Shown: in pieces, positions 27,161 to 34,788 of the stretch | Position numbering within the stretch: position 1 is the first letter of the stretch | Layout of the letters: the number at the start of each line of letters is the position of its first letter | Assembly: GCA_016765075.1 (NCBI GenBank) | Contig: JAESQP010000139.1 | Span: 1 to 34,788 of the forward strand | Length of the DNA: 34,788 bases | Direction of reading: 5' to 3' | From: Gammaproteobacteria bacterium | GTDB lineage: Bacteria; Pseudomonadota; Gammaproteobacteria; GCA-2400775 | Made by a program: the position numbers and the translations under genes | The notes under the pieces: generated by a model | Databases searched by the model: none | What the model saw: only the letters and a program-made list of their open reading frames with translations | What the model was told of the DNA's origin: nothing

Positions 27161-27772
27161 GTGAATATACTGTCTTTGCACCACCCTCGTTCGGTTTATA
27201 TCGTCATTCTGTTCAGCATATTGCTGGCATTAAATGGCTGCTCTACGATTAAGAAATTAAATCCGTTCTCTAAAGACGGAGATGAAGTAGTAGCGCCCAT
27301 TGCCAGTGGTGAGTTTACCGGTCGCGGGTCTGTGGCACTGGAAACCAACCCACCCGGTGCGACCGTGATTATCCTGGGACATATTCTCGGTAAAACCCCT
27401 TTGCGGGTTGAAGAAAATGATATTTTTCCTTCGATTTATGCTAACGAACTGAAACCTATTTACGGCAAAGTACGCTTCAAGCTCAAAGGCTGTAAGCAAG
27501 TCACTCGCCAGATCACACCTGAAGATATCGCTGCCGGCGTTAAGATAGATTTAGAATGCGGCGAAACAGCAACACGTAAGACGGCGGATTCTGCCAACCG
27601 CAGTAGTGACAACGATAACTTTGATACCTCAATCAACGCACCGCTATACAGTGGTGACAACAACATTAAGGTGCGCTTACTCCGTGTCAAAAACCTACTT
27701 GCAGAAGGGTTGATTACGCAAGACGAAGCCAACACTATCCGTAGACGTATTTTGGAAGACCCTGGCCTTTAG
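27161..27772 (+). CDS. Lipoprotein with PEGA-like domain and SHOCT-like tail
   Basis: A 203-residue predicted lipoprotein. The GTG start at 27161 has AAGAAG upstream. The signal peptide ends in a lipobox LNGC with Cys27 (second half VILFSILLALNGC). Next comes a PEGA-like segment (about 57-80, GSVALETNPPGATVIILG then GKTPLRV), and KLKGCKQVTRQITPE follows. A polar, low-complexity linker (about 138-165) leads to a C-terminal short helical motif VRLLRVKNLLAEGLITQDEA, typical of SHOCT domains. Neighbours give no clue to its role. Envelope structural or signalling functions are possible. Confidence 0.72.
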   Translation: MNILSLHHPRSVYIVILFSILLALNGCSTIKKLNPFSKDGDEVVAPIASGEFTGRGSVALETNPPGATVIILGHILGKTPLRVEENDIFPSIYANELKPIYGKVRFKLKGCKQVTRQITPEDIAAGVKIDLECGETATRKTADSANRSSDNDNFDTSINAPLYSGDNNIKVRLLRVKNLLAEGLITQDEANTIRRRILEDPGL

Positions 27773-27885
27773 TCATACGCAAAAAAAGCGCCTCTAAGTA
27801 AACTTGTATAAAAACTCTACTGTTACATATCGGAAACCAGAAGGGCAATAGGCTTGCTCAGTGACGTCCTGATAATGCCATCGCA

Positions 27886-27984
27886 TATCCTAACACTAGG
27901 ATAGCGCAATACACGTAGCACACATATGGTTAATAACAGTAGGCAATAATCGGAGATATGCTAGCGTGTAAGTTATTCGCCTAC
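27886..27984. repeat. Cluster of overlapping, partly exclusive hairpins
   Basis: A perfect 7-base hairpin TATCCTA-ACAC-TAGGATA spans 27886-27903. TACACGTAGCA (27910-27920) pairs with TGCTAGCGTGTA (27959-27970) with one bulge. GTAGGCAATAA (27939-27949) pairs with TTATTCGCCTAC (27973-27984) with one bulge. The last two overlap in a crossed way, so they cannot form together as simple nested stems. CAGCGTA/TACGCTG at 28083-28089 and 28118-28124 is another pair nearby. Confidence 0.5.
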
Positions 27985-28056
27985 AAAAAATACTATCTTT
28001 TCCTGGCAGATATTTTTCAATGACGGAACGATACTACAAGGAATGGACGTCGCGTA

Positions 28057-28074
28057 GGACTCAAGGATGAGTCC
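28057..28074 (+). ncRNA. Hairpin with CAAGGATG loop (possible CsrA-type site)
   Basis: GGACTC pairs with GAGTCC around loop AAGGAT. The exposed CAAGGATG matches the core of the CsrA/RsmA consensus ACARGGAUGU. A second ACAAGGA lies upstream at about 28036-28042. It shares its core with the hairpin at 28460-28479. No promoter or transcript boundary is visible, so an RNA gene is only a suggestion. Confidence 0.25.
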
Positions 28075-28156
28075 AATTCTAACAGCGTAAACATTTCCCT
28101 AATTGTTATTTATTAACTACGCTGACATCAAACATAGACTCCTTATATTTCCGCAG

Positions 28157-28345
28157 CTATTCTTTTGAAATATCTTTTTCTGGAGTTATCGAAAACGCTA
28201 ATTCTTTGTCAAAAAAATCCACTATAAAACATGAACCACCAGAAAATCCCATAACTAACTTTTATTCTCTATACCGATAAATCTTATTAACAACCTTCCC
28301 TGTCAATAGCTTGGCAATAACTTCTTGTTCTTCATTTAAATTCAT
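28157..28345 (-). pseudogene. Decayed small gene, unknown product
   Basis: On the minus strand an ATG at 28345 opens a frame of 27 codons (MNLNEEQEVIAKLL ... KIYRYRE), interrupted by TAA at 28262-28264. It then continues in the same frame for 34 codons (KLVMGFSGGSCFIVDFF ... ITPEKDISKE) to TAG at 28157. The amphipathic, protein-like composition on both sides suggests one gene of about 62 residues with a nonsense mutation. No Shine-Dalgarno is visible. I do not recognise a family. A chance frame is possible. Confidence 0.4.
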
Positions 28346-28431
28346 TGTTGGCGGTTTCGAGTAATTTCATGCGTTTACGGACGTGAGTTGTCTGGTTTGT
28401 CCTACAACTAAATTGATTTTATTTTGGCATG

Positions 28432-28492
28432 ATAGCCTTCCGATGGAGCGGGAGGCTATGTCGCTCAAGGACGAGCGACTTTCTCTTCCATC
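28432..28492 (+). ncRNA. Tandem hairpins with AAGGAC loop (possible small RNA or repeat)
   Basis: The first hairpin pairs ATAGCC (28432-28437) with GGCTAT (28454-28459). It is directly followed by GTCGCTC (28460-28466) paired with GAGCGAC (28473-28479) around loop AAGGAC. GATGGA (28442-28447) can alternatively pair with TCCATC (28487-28492). The second stem-loop shares the CTCAAGGA(C/T)GAG core with 28057-28074 while its outer pairs differ. It could equally be a decayed intergenic repeat. Confidence 0.3.
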
Positions 28493-28589
28493 TTCAAACT
28501 AATCATCCCAAAAGTTTGCTCTTGGCTTATTCTAGTAAGCATAGCGGCCTGTCTACACCTCCCTGTAAGAACGCCAATGCAACAAAAGC

Positions 28590-31500
28590 TTAGGCTGGCT
28601 CGTAGCCCAGATTTGGCGCTAACCAGCGCTCCGCTTCTGCTAACGTCATGCCTTTACGTTGCGCATAGTCTGCAACCTGATCTCGATTAATAACGCCAAG
28701 ACCAAAATAACGTGCATCGGGATGGCTAATATACCAACCACTGACCGCCGCCGTCGGCACCATGGCAAAGCTTTCCGTAATGGTGATACCGGCATTGTTG
28801 AGCGGGTCAATTAATTGCCACAATAAGGTCTTTTCAGTGTGATCGGGGCAGGCAGGATAACCTGGGGCAGGCCGTATGCCTTTATACTGCTCAGCGATCA
28901 GTTGCGTGTTATCTAATTGCTCATCGCTGGCATAAGCCCAATCATGCTTACGCACGCGCTCGTGCAGGTACTCGGCATAGGCTTCGGCAAGACGGTCGGC
29001 CAACGCTTTAAGAATAATATCGGAATAATCATCATGCTCAGCGGCAAAACGCGCAATGTGTTGTTCGATACCAATACCTGTGGTGACAGCAAATGCGCCA
29101 ATATAATCGGCAATACCACTTTCTTTCGGCGCAATATAGTCACTCAAACACTGGTTAGGCCGGCCAGGGGGTTTTTGCAATTGCTGGCGCAGTTGGTGCA
29201 AGGTCATCAACACCTCAGTACGCGATTCATCGGTATAGACTTCAATATCATCATCGTTAACTGAATTAGCCGGGAACAAACCAAACACAGCACGTGCTTG
29301 CAGCCATTTTTCATCAATAAGCTTGTCAAGCATGGCCGTTGCATCAGCAAACAATGATCGTGCGGTTTCGCCCACCACTTTATCATCGAGCAATTTGGGA
29401 TAACTGCCAGCCAGCTCCCAGGCCTTAAAGAAGGGCGTCCAATCAATATAATCGCGCAATGCTGACAGGTTTTGGTCTTCTATTACTGTCAAACCTGATT
29501 GTTTAGGTTTGACAGGTTGATAGATTGACCAATCAACTTTAGCCTTGTTCGCGCGCGCATCAGCCAGACTAAGCCAATTGGTTTTTGCTTGCTTGCCTTT
29601 ATGACGCTCGCGCACTTGCTCGTATTCTTTATCGATTTGTTGCAGATATTCTGTGCGTAAATTTTCACTGACAAGGTTCTGGGCGACACCGACAGCGCGC
29701 GATGCGTCCTTGACGTAGATCGTTGCGCCTTTATAACCGGGGGCAATTTTGACCGCAGTATGCACGCGTGACGTGGTCGCGCCACCTATCAATAAGGGGA
29801 TACTTAAACCCAGACGCTGCATTTCTTTGGCTACGTGGCTCATCTCTTCCAGCGACGGTGTAATCAAACCGGACAAACCAATAATATCGACCTGCTCTTT
29901 GACCGCGGTATCAAGAATTTTTGCCGCAGACACCATCACGCCAAGATCAATAATCTCAAAGTTATTGCATTGCAACACGACACCCACAATATTCTTGCCT
30001 ATATCATGCACATCACCTTTAACCGTAGCCATTAGAATCTTGCCGTTATTACTGACTTCGGCTTGGCCTTCTTCAATAAAGGGTAATAGATACGCCACGG
30101 CCTGCTTCATGACGCGCGCGCTTTTCACCACTTGCGGTAAAAACATTTTGCCTTCGCCAAAGAGGTCGCCGACGACATTCATGCCATCCATTAATGGCCC
30201 TTCAATGACTTCAATCGGCCGCTCAAAGCCCTGCCGGGCTTCTTCGGTGTCGCCCTCAATAAACTTGTTAATGCCTTTTACCAAGGCATGCGCCAAACGC
30301 TCTCTGACCGGCAGTTTGCGCCATTCCATATCATTGACGTTAGCCTTTTTAACGCCATCACCACGATAATCCTCGGCGATTTCCAGCAAGCGTTCTGTGC
30401 CATCGTCACGACGATTGAGAATCACATCTTCGACGCGTTCTCGTAGCTCTTTAGGTAGATCGTCGTAGACCGCGAGCTGACCGGCATTAACGATACCCAT
30501 GTCCATGCCCGCTTTAATGGCATGATAGAGAAATACCGAGTGAATGGCCTCGCGCATCAGGTTATTACCGCGAAATGAAAATGACACGTTACTGACACCG
30601 CCGGATATTTTGGCATGTGGCAGGGTACGCTTTATTTCTCGCGTGGCTTCAATAAAATCAACCGCGTAATTGTTGTGTTCGTCAATACCGGTGGCGACGG
30701 CGAAAATATTGGGGTCGAAAATAATATCTTCTGGTGGAAAGCCAATTTCGTCGACTAATATTCGGTAGGCACGTGTGCAGATTTCAACTTTTCGCGCTTT
30801 GGTATCGGCCTGCCCTACTTCATCAAACGCCATGACAACGACGGCTGCACCGTAGCGTAAAACTGTTCGTGCTTGTTCTCTAAAGCTCTCCTCGCCTTCT
30901 TTCATGCTAATAGAGTTAACAATGCATTTGCCTTGCAGGCATTTAAGCCCAGCCTCGATGACACTCCATTTAGACGAGTCGATCATTATCGGTACACGTG
31001 AAATATCCGGCTCTGAGGCAATCAGGTTGAGAAATGTGTCCATGGCTTGCTCGCCATCGAGCAAGCCTTCGTCCATGTTGATATCAATGATCTGCGCACC
31101 GCTTTCAACTTGTTGGCGTGCAACATTCAGCGCTTCATCATAATCGTCATTTAAGATCAGCTTTTTGAAACGTGCCGAACCGGTTACATTGGTACGTTCA
31201 CCGATATTGACGAACAAGCTGTCGCTATCGATGTTGAGCGCCTCAAGGCCACTGAGACGTTGCTTATGTGTATTCTCAGCAGGGGTGCGTGGAGAATACT
31301 GGCTCACGGTCTGCGCTATCGCCTTAATATGCGCGGGGGTGGTGCCACAACAACCGCCTATAATATTCAAAAAACCACTTGCCGCCCATTCATCCAGCTC
31401 TTTGGCCATGGCCTCGGGGCTTTCATCATATTCACCAAACTCGTTAGGCAAACCGGCGTTAGGATGGGCGCTGACATAACAATCGGCATAGGCTGACAAC

Positions 31501-32285
31501 GATTCAATATACTGGCGTAATTCTTTTGCGCCCAAGGCACAGTTAAAACCGATGCTAAGTGGTTTGATATGGCGTAAGGAGTTGGCGAATGCTTCATCAG
31601 TTTGACCCGATAAGGTGCGGCCACTGGCATCGGCAATGGTGCCGGAAATCATCACTGGCAAAGACGTATTGTGTTCATCAAAATAACGCTTGATGGCAAA
31701 CACGGCGGCTTTGGCATTAAGTGTGTCAAAGATGGTTTCTACCAGGATGATGTCGGCGCCACCATCAACCAGGCCGCTGATTGCTTCAATATAAGCGTCA
31801 ACTAGCTCGTCAAAATTAACATTGCGAAAGCCGGGGTTGTTGACATCGGGTGAAATCGATGCGGTACGATTCGTCGGCCCAAGCACACCGGCGACAAAGC
31901 GAGTCTGGCCGGTTTTTTCTGCTACCGCATCGGCAGCTTCACGCGCAACCTTGGCGCTGGCAAAATTAAGCTCATAGGCCACTGACTCTAATTGATAATC
32001 GGCTTGCGCTATGGTGGTTGAGTTAAAGGTGTTGGTCTCGACAATATCGGCACCTGCCTCAAGGTAAGCGGCATGAATGTCGCGTATAATTTTCGGCTGA
32101 GTGATCGATAGTAAGTCGTTATTACCTTTAAGATCACAGGGGTGATCGGCAAAACGCTGGCCACGATAATCGGCTTCTTGCAGACCGTAGTCTTGAATCA
32201 TTGTGCCCATAGCGCCATCGAGAATAACAATACGATTTGCTAATAGCTGTGTGAGTGTTTTAGGCTGATTTGTTTGCAATGACAT
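28590..32285 (-). CDS. metH: Cobalamin-dependent methionine synthase MetH
   Basis: Transfers the methyl group of 5-methyltetrahydrofolate through cobalamin to homocysteine. All four modules are present in 1231 residues (E. coli 1227). The homocysteine domain has [15 protein letters not shown] and zinc cysteines in GFNCALG and [11 protein letters not shown]. The folate domain starts near [14 protein letters not shown]. The cobalamin domain has [15 protein letters not shown], whose His in DVHDIG ligates cobalt. The SAM-binding reactivation domain has [17 protein letters not shown] near the C-terminus. The start lacks a strong Shine-Dalgarno. No cobalamin riboswitch is visible in the 129-base gap upstream. 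The gene stands alone and diverges from the acyltransferase. Confidence 0.98.
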   Translation of the reverse strand: MSLQTNQPKTLTQLLANRIVILDGAMGTMIQDYGLQEADYRGQRFADHPCDLKGNNDLLSITQPKIIRDIHAAYLEAGADIVETNTFNSTTIAQADYQLESVAYELNFASAKVAREAADAVAEKTGQTRFVAGVLGPTNRTASISPDVNNPGFRNVNFDELVDAYIEAISGLVDGGADIILVETIFDTLNAKAAVFAIKRYFDEHNTSLPVMISGTIADASGRTLSGQTDEAFANSLRHIKPLSIGFNCALGAKELRQYIESLSAYADCYVSAHPNAGLPNEFGEYDESPEAMAKELDEWAASGFLNIIGGCCGTTPAHIKAIAQTVSQYSPRTPAENTHKQRLSGLEALNIDSDSLFVNIGERTNVTGSARFKKLILNDDYDEALNVARQQVESGAQIIDINMDEGLLDGEQAMDTFLNLIASEPDISRVPIMIDSSKWSVIEAGLKCLQGKCIVNSISMKEGEESFREQARTVLRYGAAVVVMAFDEVGQADTKARKVEICTRAYRILVDEIGFPPEDIIFDPNIFAVATGIDEHNNYAVDFIEATREIKRTLPHAKISGGVSNVSFSFRGNNLMREAIHSVFLYHAIKAGMDMGIVNAGQLAVYDDLPKELRERVEDVILNRRDDGTERLLEIAEDYRGDGVKKANVNDMEWRKLPVRERLAHALVKGINKFIEGDTEEARQGFERPIEVIEGPLMDGMNVVGDLFGEGKMFLPQVVKSARVMKQAVAYLLPFIEEGQAEVSNNGKILMATVKGDVHDIGKNIVGVVLQCNNFEIIDLGVMVSAAKILDTAVKEQVDIIGLSGLITPSLEEMSHVAKEMQRLGLSIPLLIGGATTSRVHTAVKIAPGYKGATIYVKDASRAVGVAQNLVSENLRTEYLQQIDKEYEQVRERHKGKQAKTNWLSLADARANKAKVDWSIYQPVKPKQSGLTVIEDQNLSALRDYIDWTPFFKAWELAGSYPKLLDDKVVGETARSLFADATAMLDKLIDEKWLQARAVFGLFPANSVNDDDIEVYTDESRTEVLMTLHQLRQQLQKPPGRPNQCLSDYIAPKESGIADYIGAFAVTTGIGIEQHIARFAAEHDDYSDIILKALADRLAEAYAEYLHERVRKHDWAYASDEQLDNTQLIAEQYKGIRPAPGYPACPDHTEKTLLWQLIDPLNNAGITITESFAMVPTAAVSGWYISHPDARYFGLGVINRDQVADYAQRKGMTLAEAERWLAPNLGYEPA

Positions 32286-32414
32286 ACTACTCGTGGCTCT
32301 ATGAAAAAATACACTATGGGAACATAGTAAAATATTACTAAATAAACGATTTATTTTAGCATTAACTCACTCAACCCACTGAATGAATTAAACATATTCA
32401 CTTTTATATCAACT

Positions 32415-33302
32415 ATGCACTATATTCTTATCAAGATATTCATTCGCCTTATTGCCTTATTACCGCTGCGCGTTGCACAGGGTGTCGGCAGGTTCATAGG
32501 CCTCTGTCTTTATTGGTTTCCGACTCGACTACGGCGTAACACTCGCATCAATATTGATCTATGTTGGCCCGAACTTAATACTGTAGAAAAAACCAATCTT
32601 ACAAAACAAAGTCTTATGCATACCGGTATCTCAATACTGGAAACCGGCGCCATGCTGTGTTGGTCAAAACAACGTTTACTCTCTCTTATTCACTCCATTG
32701 AAGGTGGGGAACAGCTAGAACAGGCAGTCAAACAAAATCGTGGGGTAATTTTACTCACTCCTCATCTTGGTTGCTGGGAGATCGCCGGGCTTTATATTGG
32801 TAGCCAGTATCCGGCAACCTTCCTCTATAAACCACCAAAAATGAAAGCGCTTGCTCACTGGCTCACTGCGGCTCGACAACGTACTGGCGCAACACTCGTT
32901 GCTACCGATAAACTCGGTGCACGGCAACTGTTTAAATCGTTAAAGCGTAAACGCGAAATCATTGGGCTCTTACCCGATCAGGAACCACCTGCTGGTAACG
33001 GTATCTTTAGTCCCTTCTTTGGCATCGAAGCCAATACCATGACTCTGGCAGTCAAATTAGCAAGAAAGACTGGTGCACCGATTATTTTTGGCTTTGCTGA
33101 ACGTCTACCGCAGGGTCAAGGTTATAAGCTCTTTGCCATTGATGCTGATGATAAGGCCTATAACGATGACATCAATATCGCCGTCACTGCAATGAATCGT
33201 ACTGTCGAACAATGCATCCGTATGGCCCCCGAACAGTATCAATGGAGTTATAAACGCTTTCGACAACGGCCTGATGGTAGCCGCAGCCCCTATAACCTCT
33301 GA
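32415..33302 (+). CDS. LpxL/HtrB-family lipid A acyltransferase
   Basis: Inner-membrane enzyme that adds a secondary acyl chain to lipid A precursor from acyl-ACP. One N-terminal hydrophobic segment (about 5-35) is followed by the lysophospholipid-acyltransferase fold. The catalytic HX4E motif is TPHLGCWEIAG with His117 and Glu122. Later conserved elements are LLPDQEPPAGNGIFSPFFG and the PEQYQWSYKRFR signature that marks the LpxL/LpxM/LpxP family. Its 295 residues are slightly shorter than E. coli LpxL (306). Which acyl chain or position it serves cannot be told. There is no clear Shine-Dalgarno before the ATG. It converges with trkH. Confidence 0.92.
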   Translation: MHYILIKIFIRLIALLPLRVAQGVGRFIGLCLYWFPTRLRRNTRINIDLCWPELNTVEKTNLTKQSLMHTGISILETGAMLCWSKQRLLSLIHSIEGGEQLEQAVKQNRGVILLTPHLGCWEIAGLYIGSQYPATFLYKPPKMKALAHWLTAARQRTGATLVATDKLGARQLFKSLKRKREIIGLLPDQEPPAGNGIFSPFFGIEANTMTLAVKLARKTGAPIIFGFAERLPQGQGYKLFAIDADDKAYNDDINIAVTAMNRTVEQCIRMAPEQYQWSYKRFRQRPDGSRSPYNL

Positions 33303-33327
33303 ATTATGTGTCTCAATAAACGACACT

Positions 33328-34779
33328 TTATGCGCGCCAAAAAGCGGGAGTTAATAACACTAATAAAGTGAAAATTTCCAACCGGCCTAACAACATGGCA
33401 AAACAGAGAATACCCTTGCCAATCGGTGATACCGATGCATAATTCGACCCTACTTCGCCTAAACCAGGGCCAAGATTATTCATACACGCTGCCACCGCAG
33501 AAAATGCTGAGACAAGATCCAATCCTGTCGCAGCAAGCATTAAAGACATAAAACAAAAGGCCATCACGTAAAAAGCAAAAAATCCCCAAACGGATTGCAT
33601 AACACGGGGCGACAAACTGACTCCACCGACCTTGACTGGGATTTCGGCATTAGGGTGAATAAGGCGTAAAATTTCGCGCGAGCCTTGTTTTATAAGCAAT
33701 AAAACACGAATTACTTTCATGCCCCCACCGGTCGAACCAGCGCAACCACCGACAAAACTCAGCAACAATAACAATGCAGGTAAAAAGCCTGGCCAGGTAT
33801 GATAATCCGCTGTCGTAAAACCTGCAGTGGTACCAATCGATATCACTTGGAACAAGCCATGGTGGATGGTACTGCCAACGCTATCAAACGTGTGATTAAA
33901 ATAAAGATAGCTACAGGCAATCACCGCTACAATAAACAACACAGAGAGATAAGCACGAAACTCGGCGTCGGCCCAATAAGCGCTAACGCGCATATTTCTT
34001 ACTGCAACAAAATGCAAAGCAAAGTTAACCCCTGCCAGCAGCATAAATATAATGGCGACACCTTCAATAGCGGCACTATTAAAATAACCAATACTGGCAT
34101 CATGCGTTGAAAAACCACCAATCGCGACAGTGGAAAAACTATGACTAATCGCGTCGAACCCCGACTTGCCGGCAGCCCAATAGGCAAGGGCGCAACTCAC
34201 CGTCAGACCCAAGTAGATATACCATAATGCTTTAGCTGTCTCGGTAATACGTGGTGTTAATTTATTATCTTTCATCGGACCCGGGGTCTCGGCACGATAA
34301 AGCTGCATACCGCCGATACCAAACATGGGCAGTATGGCAACAGCCAAGACAATAATTCCCATACCACCTAACCACTGTAATTCTTGCCGATAAAATAACA
34401 GCGCCTTAGGCAAAGTGTCGATACCAATAATCACGGTGGCGCCTGTTGTCGTCAGGCCAGACATTGATTCAAAAAGTGCCTCGGTAAATGACATATTTAA
34501 CTCCGACCCTAACATAAACGGTAAGGAACCGAACAAGGCCAAGACACTCCAGAACATCACCACAATGATAAAGCCATCGCGCAAATGCAGATCACGAACA
34601 AAACGCCGCACTGGCAACCACAATAAAAATCCTGCCACAAAAGTCACTAAGAAACCGATAAGAAAAGCGCCAATAGCACCGTCACCATAAATCAAACCAA
34701 CCAATACCGGTGGCAACATGGTGACACTAAAGACCATTAGCAGTAGACCGAGGATGCGTTGAATGACGCGTAGTTGCAT
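33328..34779 (-). CDS. trkH: Trk potassium uptake membrane subunit TrkH
   Basis: Potassium-translocating subunit of the Trk system, working with the NAD-binding gate TrkA. The product has 483 residues as in E. coli. Four pore-loop repeats can be read: SGLTTTGATVI, STVAIGGFSTHD, VISIGTTAGFTTADY and CMNNLGPGLGEVG, each with the selectivity-filter glycine. They are separated by about ten hydrophobic segments starting at residue 9. FVGGCAGSTGGGMKVIR is the conserved TrkH loop that contacts TrkA. The gene is complete and starts 10 bases from the window edge; trkA, commonly just upstream, would lie outside. Confidence 0.96.
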   Translation of the reverse strand: MQLRVIQRILGLLLMVFSVTMLPPVLVGLIYGDGAIGAFLIGFLVTFVAGFLLWLPVRRFVRDLHLRDGFIIVVMFWSVLALFGSLPFMLGSELNMSFTEALFESMSGLTTTGATVIIGIDTLPKALLFYRQELQWLGGMGIIVLAVAILPMFGIGGMQLYRAETPGPMKDNKLTPRITETAKALWYIYLGLTVSCALAYWAAGKSGFDAISHSFSTVAIGGFSTHDASIGYFNSAAIEGVAIIFMLLAGVNFALHFVAVRNMRVSAYWADAEFRAYLSVLFIVAVIACSYLYFNHTFDSVGSTIHHGLFQVISIGTTAGFTTADYHTWPGFLPALLLLLSFVGGCAGSTGGGMKVIRVLLLIKQGSREILRLIHPNAEIPVKVGGVSLSPRVMQSVWGFFAFYVMAFCFMSLMLAATGLDLVSAFSAVAACMNNLGPGLGEVGSNYASVSPIGKGILCFAMLLGRLEIFTLLVLLTPAFWRA

Positions 34780-34788
34780 AATCCTGAA

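Larger units (their letters stand above)
27773..28589. other. 817-bp gene-poor gap with hairpins and one decayed frame
   Basis: This gap lies between the convergent lipoprotein and metH genes. I find no intact gene. It holds a run of short inverted repeats (27886-28124), a minus-strand frame broken by a stop (28157-28345), and two hairpins sharing CTCAAGGA(C/T)GAG. No clear intrinsic terminator of either neighbour is visible. The rest is AT-rich sequence without recognisable signals. Confidence 0.6.

Noticed and set aside
32286-32414. Cobalamin or SAM riboswitch upstream of metH
   Set aside because: The gap is only 129 bases and AT-rich. It shows only one short hairpin (32313-32328), with no B12 box or SAM-aptamer motif.

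Overview
The window reads as part of a gammaproteobacterial chromosome of moderate GC content (judged by eye, not computed). Gene families and gene order match the Pseudomonas-type gammaproteobacterial backbone: nudE-cysQ, asmA-mutY-yggX-tRNA-Phe, and aroQ-accB-accC-prmA-(DUF3426)-dusB-fis-purH-purD. The genes are housekeeping: thiamine (thiC), methionine (metH), purines (purH, purD), heme and other tetrapyrroles (hemF, a SirB/CbiX-type chelatase), fatty-acid initiation (accB, accC), lipid A (lpxL/htrB-like), tRNA modification (dusB, tsaC), DNA repair (mutY, a UDG-family protein) and potassium uptake (trkH). No phage, transposase, integrase or CRISPR array is visible.

Layout. 1-3880: thiC-ykgJ and nudE-cysQ, plus strand. 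3947-5479: a secreted YHS-domain gene divergent from an AraC-type regulator. 5506-6969: sohB and a small PDZ-like membrane protein, minus strand. 7089-10886: tRNA-Phe, yggX, mutY and asmA, minus strand, with a fossil of the 5' half of the tRNA beside the real one. 11048-22465: a long plus-strand run from a small zinc-ribbon-like membrane protein through aroQ, accBC, prmA, DUF3426, dusB, fis, purH, purD, tsaC and hemF to an FKBP isomerase. 22481-26944: minus strand, with the chelatase, a UDG-family gene, a small ribbon-helix-helix/coiled-coil pair, a large palindromic element, a Met/His-rich outer-membrane protein and apaH. 27161-27772: a lipoprotein. 27773-28589: a gene-poor stretch with hairpins and one decayed small gene. 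28590-34779: metH, an LpxL-type acyltransferase and trkH.

The unusual content is palindromic DNA in the intergenic gaps, often next to damaged genes. The best case is 24552-24835. It has 33-base perfect terminal inverted repeats enclosing two hairpins in opposite orientation, which keep the same unpaired bases while their stems differ by compensatory changes. It lies 20 bases upstream of the ribbon-helix-helix gene. A second long inverted repeat (15090-15256) starts inside the prmA stop codon and ends 3 bases before a DUF3426 gene that lacks its usual N-terminal zinc ribbon. Two related elements with ends of the CCTCTGAT type flank dusB-fis, and dusB itself carries an in-frame amber codon at its domain boundary. 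These features suggest ongoing small-element activity and gene erosion in an otherwise conserved backbone. That interpretation is inference; the repeats and the stop codon are read directly from the sequence.
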